The position numbers and the translations under genes were made by a program. From a virus: a stretch of 45,476 nucleotides of DNA. Numbering within the stretch: position 1 is the first letter of the stretch; each line of letters begins with the position of its first letter. The DNA is taken from positions 1 through 45,476 of the IMG/VR virus record IMGVR_UViG_3300046170_000250; one strand, given 5' to 3'. Shown piece by piece: positions 45,435 to 45,476 of this stretch. The notes under the pieces are model-generated. The model saw only the letters and a list, made by a program, of their open reading frames with translations. It searched no databases and was not told the DNA's origin.

Positions 45435-45476
45435 CTAACTAACAAACTAATTAGTTACACACAAAGAAGTGTAGTG

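Noticed and set aside
1-45476. CRISPR array, tRNA genes, integrase or insertion sequence
   Set aside because: By eye I found no regularly spaced repeats, no cloverleaf-like segments and no transposase or integrase motifs; a dedicated tRNA scan was not possible.

Overview
This window looks like the virion, packaging and lysis half of a tailed-phage genome with a short (podovirus-type) tail. Almost every gene lies on the minus strand, so it is read from the right end (about 44.8 kb) to the left edge. I see no sheath, no tape measure, and no replication or transcription enzymes. The host was probably a marine or aquatic Bacteroidota bacterium. The DNA is AT-rich, and the sequence just before most starts is A/T-rich with no recognisable Shine-Dalgarno motif, which is usual in that phylum. 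The host and the lineage (T7-, P22- or crAss-like short-tailed phages) are inferences from layout and protein lengths; no search was run.

Layout in reading order. (1) 44.84-36.05 kb: a tail-fibre cassette of modular, repeat-rich proteins, one with Asp-box sialidase-type repeats and one with GNVGIGT-type repeats. (2) 36.05-35.0 kb: small tail-associated proteins, one resembling a tail assembly chaperone. (3) 34.98-33.17 kb: a chaperonin pair, groEL then groES. (4) 33.17-28.91 kb: a dense run of small genes, including a winged-helix-like protein, a tiny membrane protein, an M15 endolysin, a small HExxH metalloprotein and a holin. (5) 28.91-28.09 kb: a protein that reads as two GroES-like domains in tandem, next to terminase. 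(6) 28.09-20.73 kb: large terminase, portal, scaffold and major capsid protein. (7) 20.65-16.55 kb: a capsid-adjacent protein and a duplicated two-gene head-tail connector module (A-B-A'-B'). (8) 16.54-10.39 kb: a very large tail hub/stabilisation protein, two further tail proteins and a cupin. (9) 10.39 kb to the left edge: three internal ejection-type proteins, the last a giant of at least 2,670 residues with a HAD-phosphatase-like domain, cut by the window edge.

At the right end a roughly 320-base gene-free region separates this leftward operon from a rightward gene at 45.2 kb. That region carries a hairpin, and just beyond it are two copies of a 43-base repeat that may be early promoters.

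A striking property of this sequence is that at least 23 reading-frame breaks, each a single missing or extra base at a short run, split genes that must be intact in a working phage (terminase, portal, capsid, groEL). They are best explained as uncorrected sequencing indels. Rejoined, the genes give sensible full-length proteins: portal about 805 aa, terminase 742, capsid 492, tail hub 1,148, GroEL 518, GroES 87. Where a gene is split, the entries say how its parts fit.
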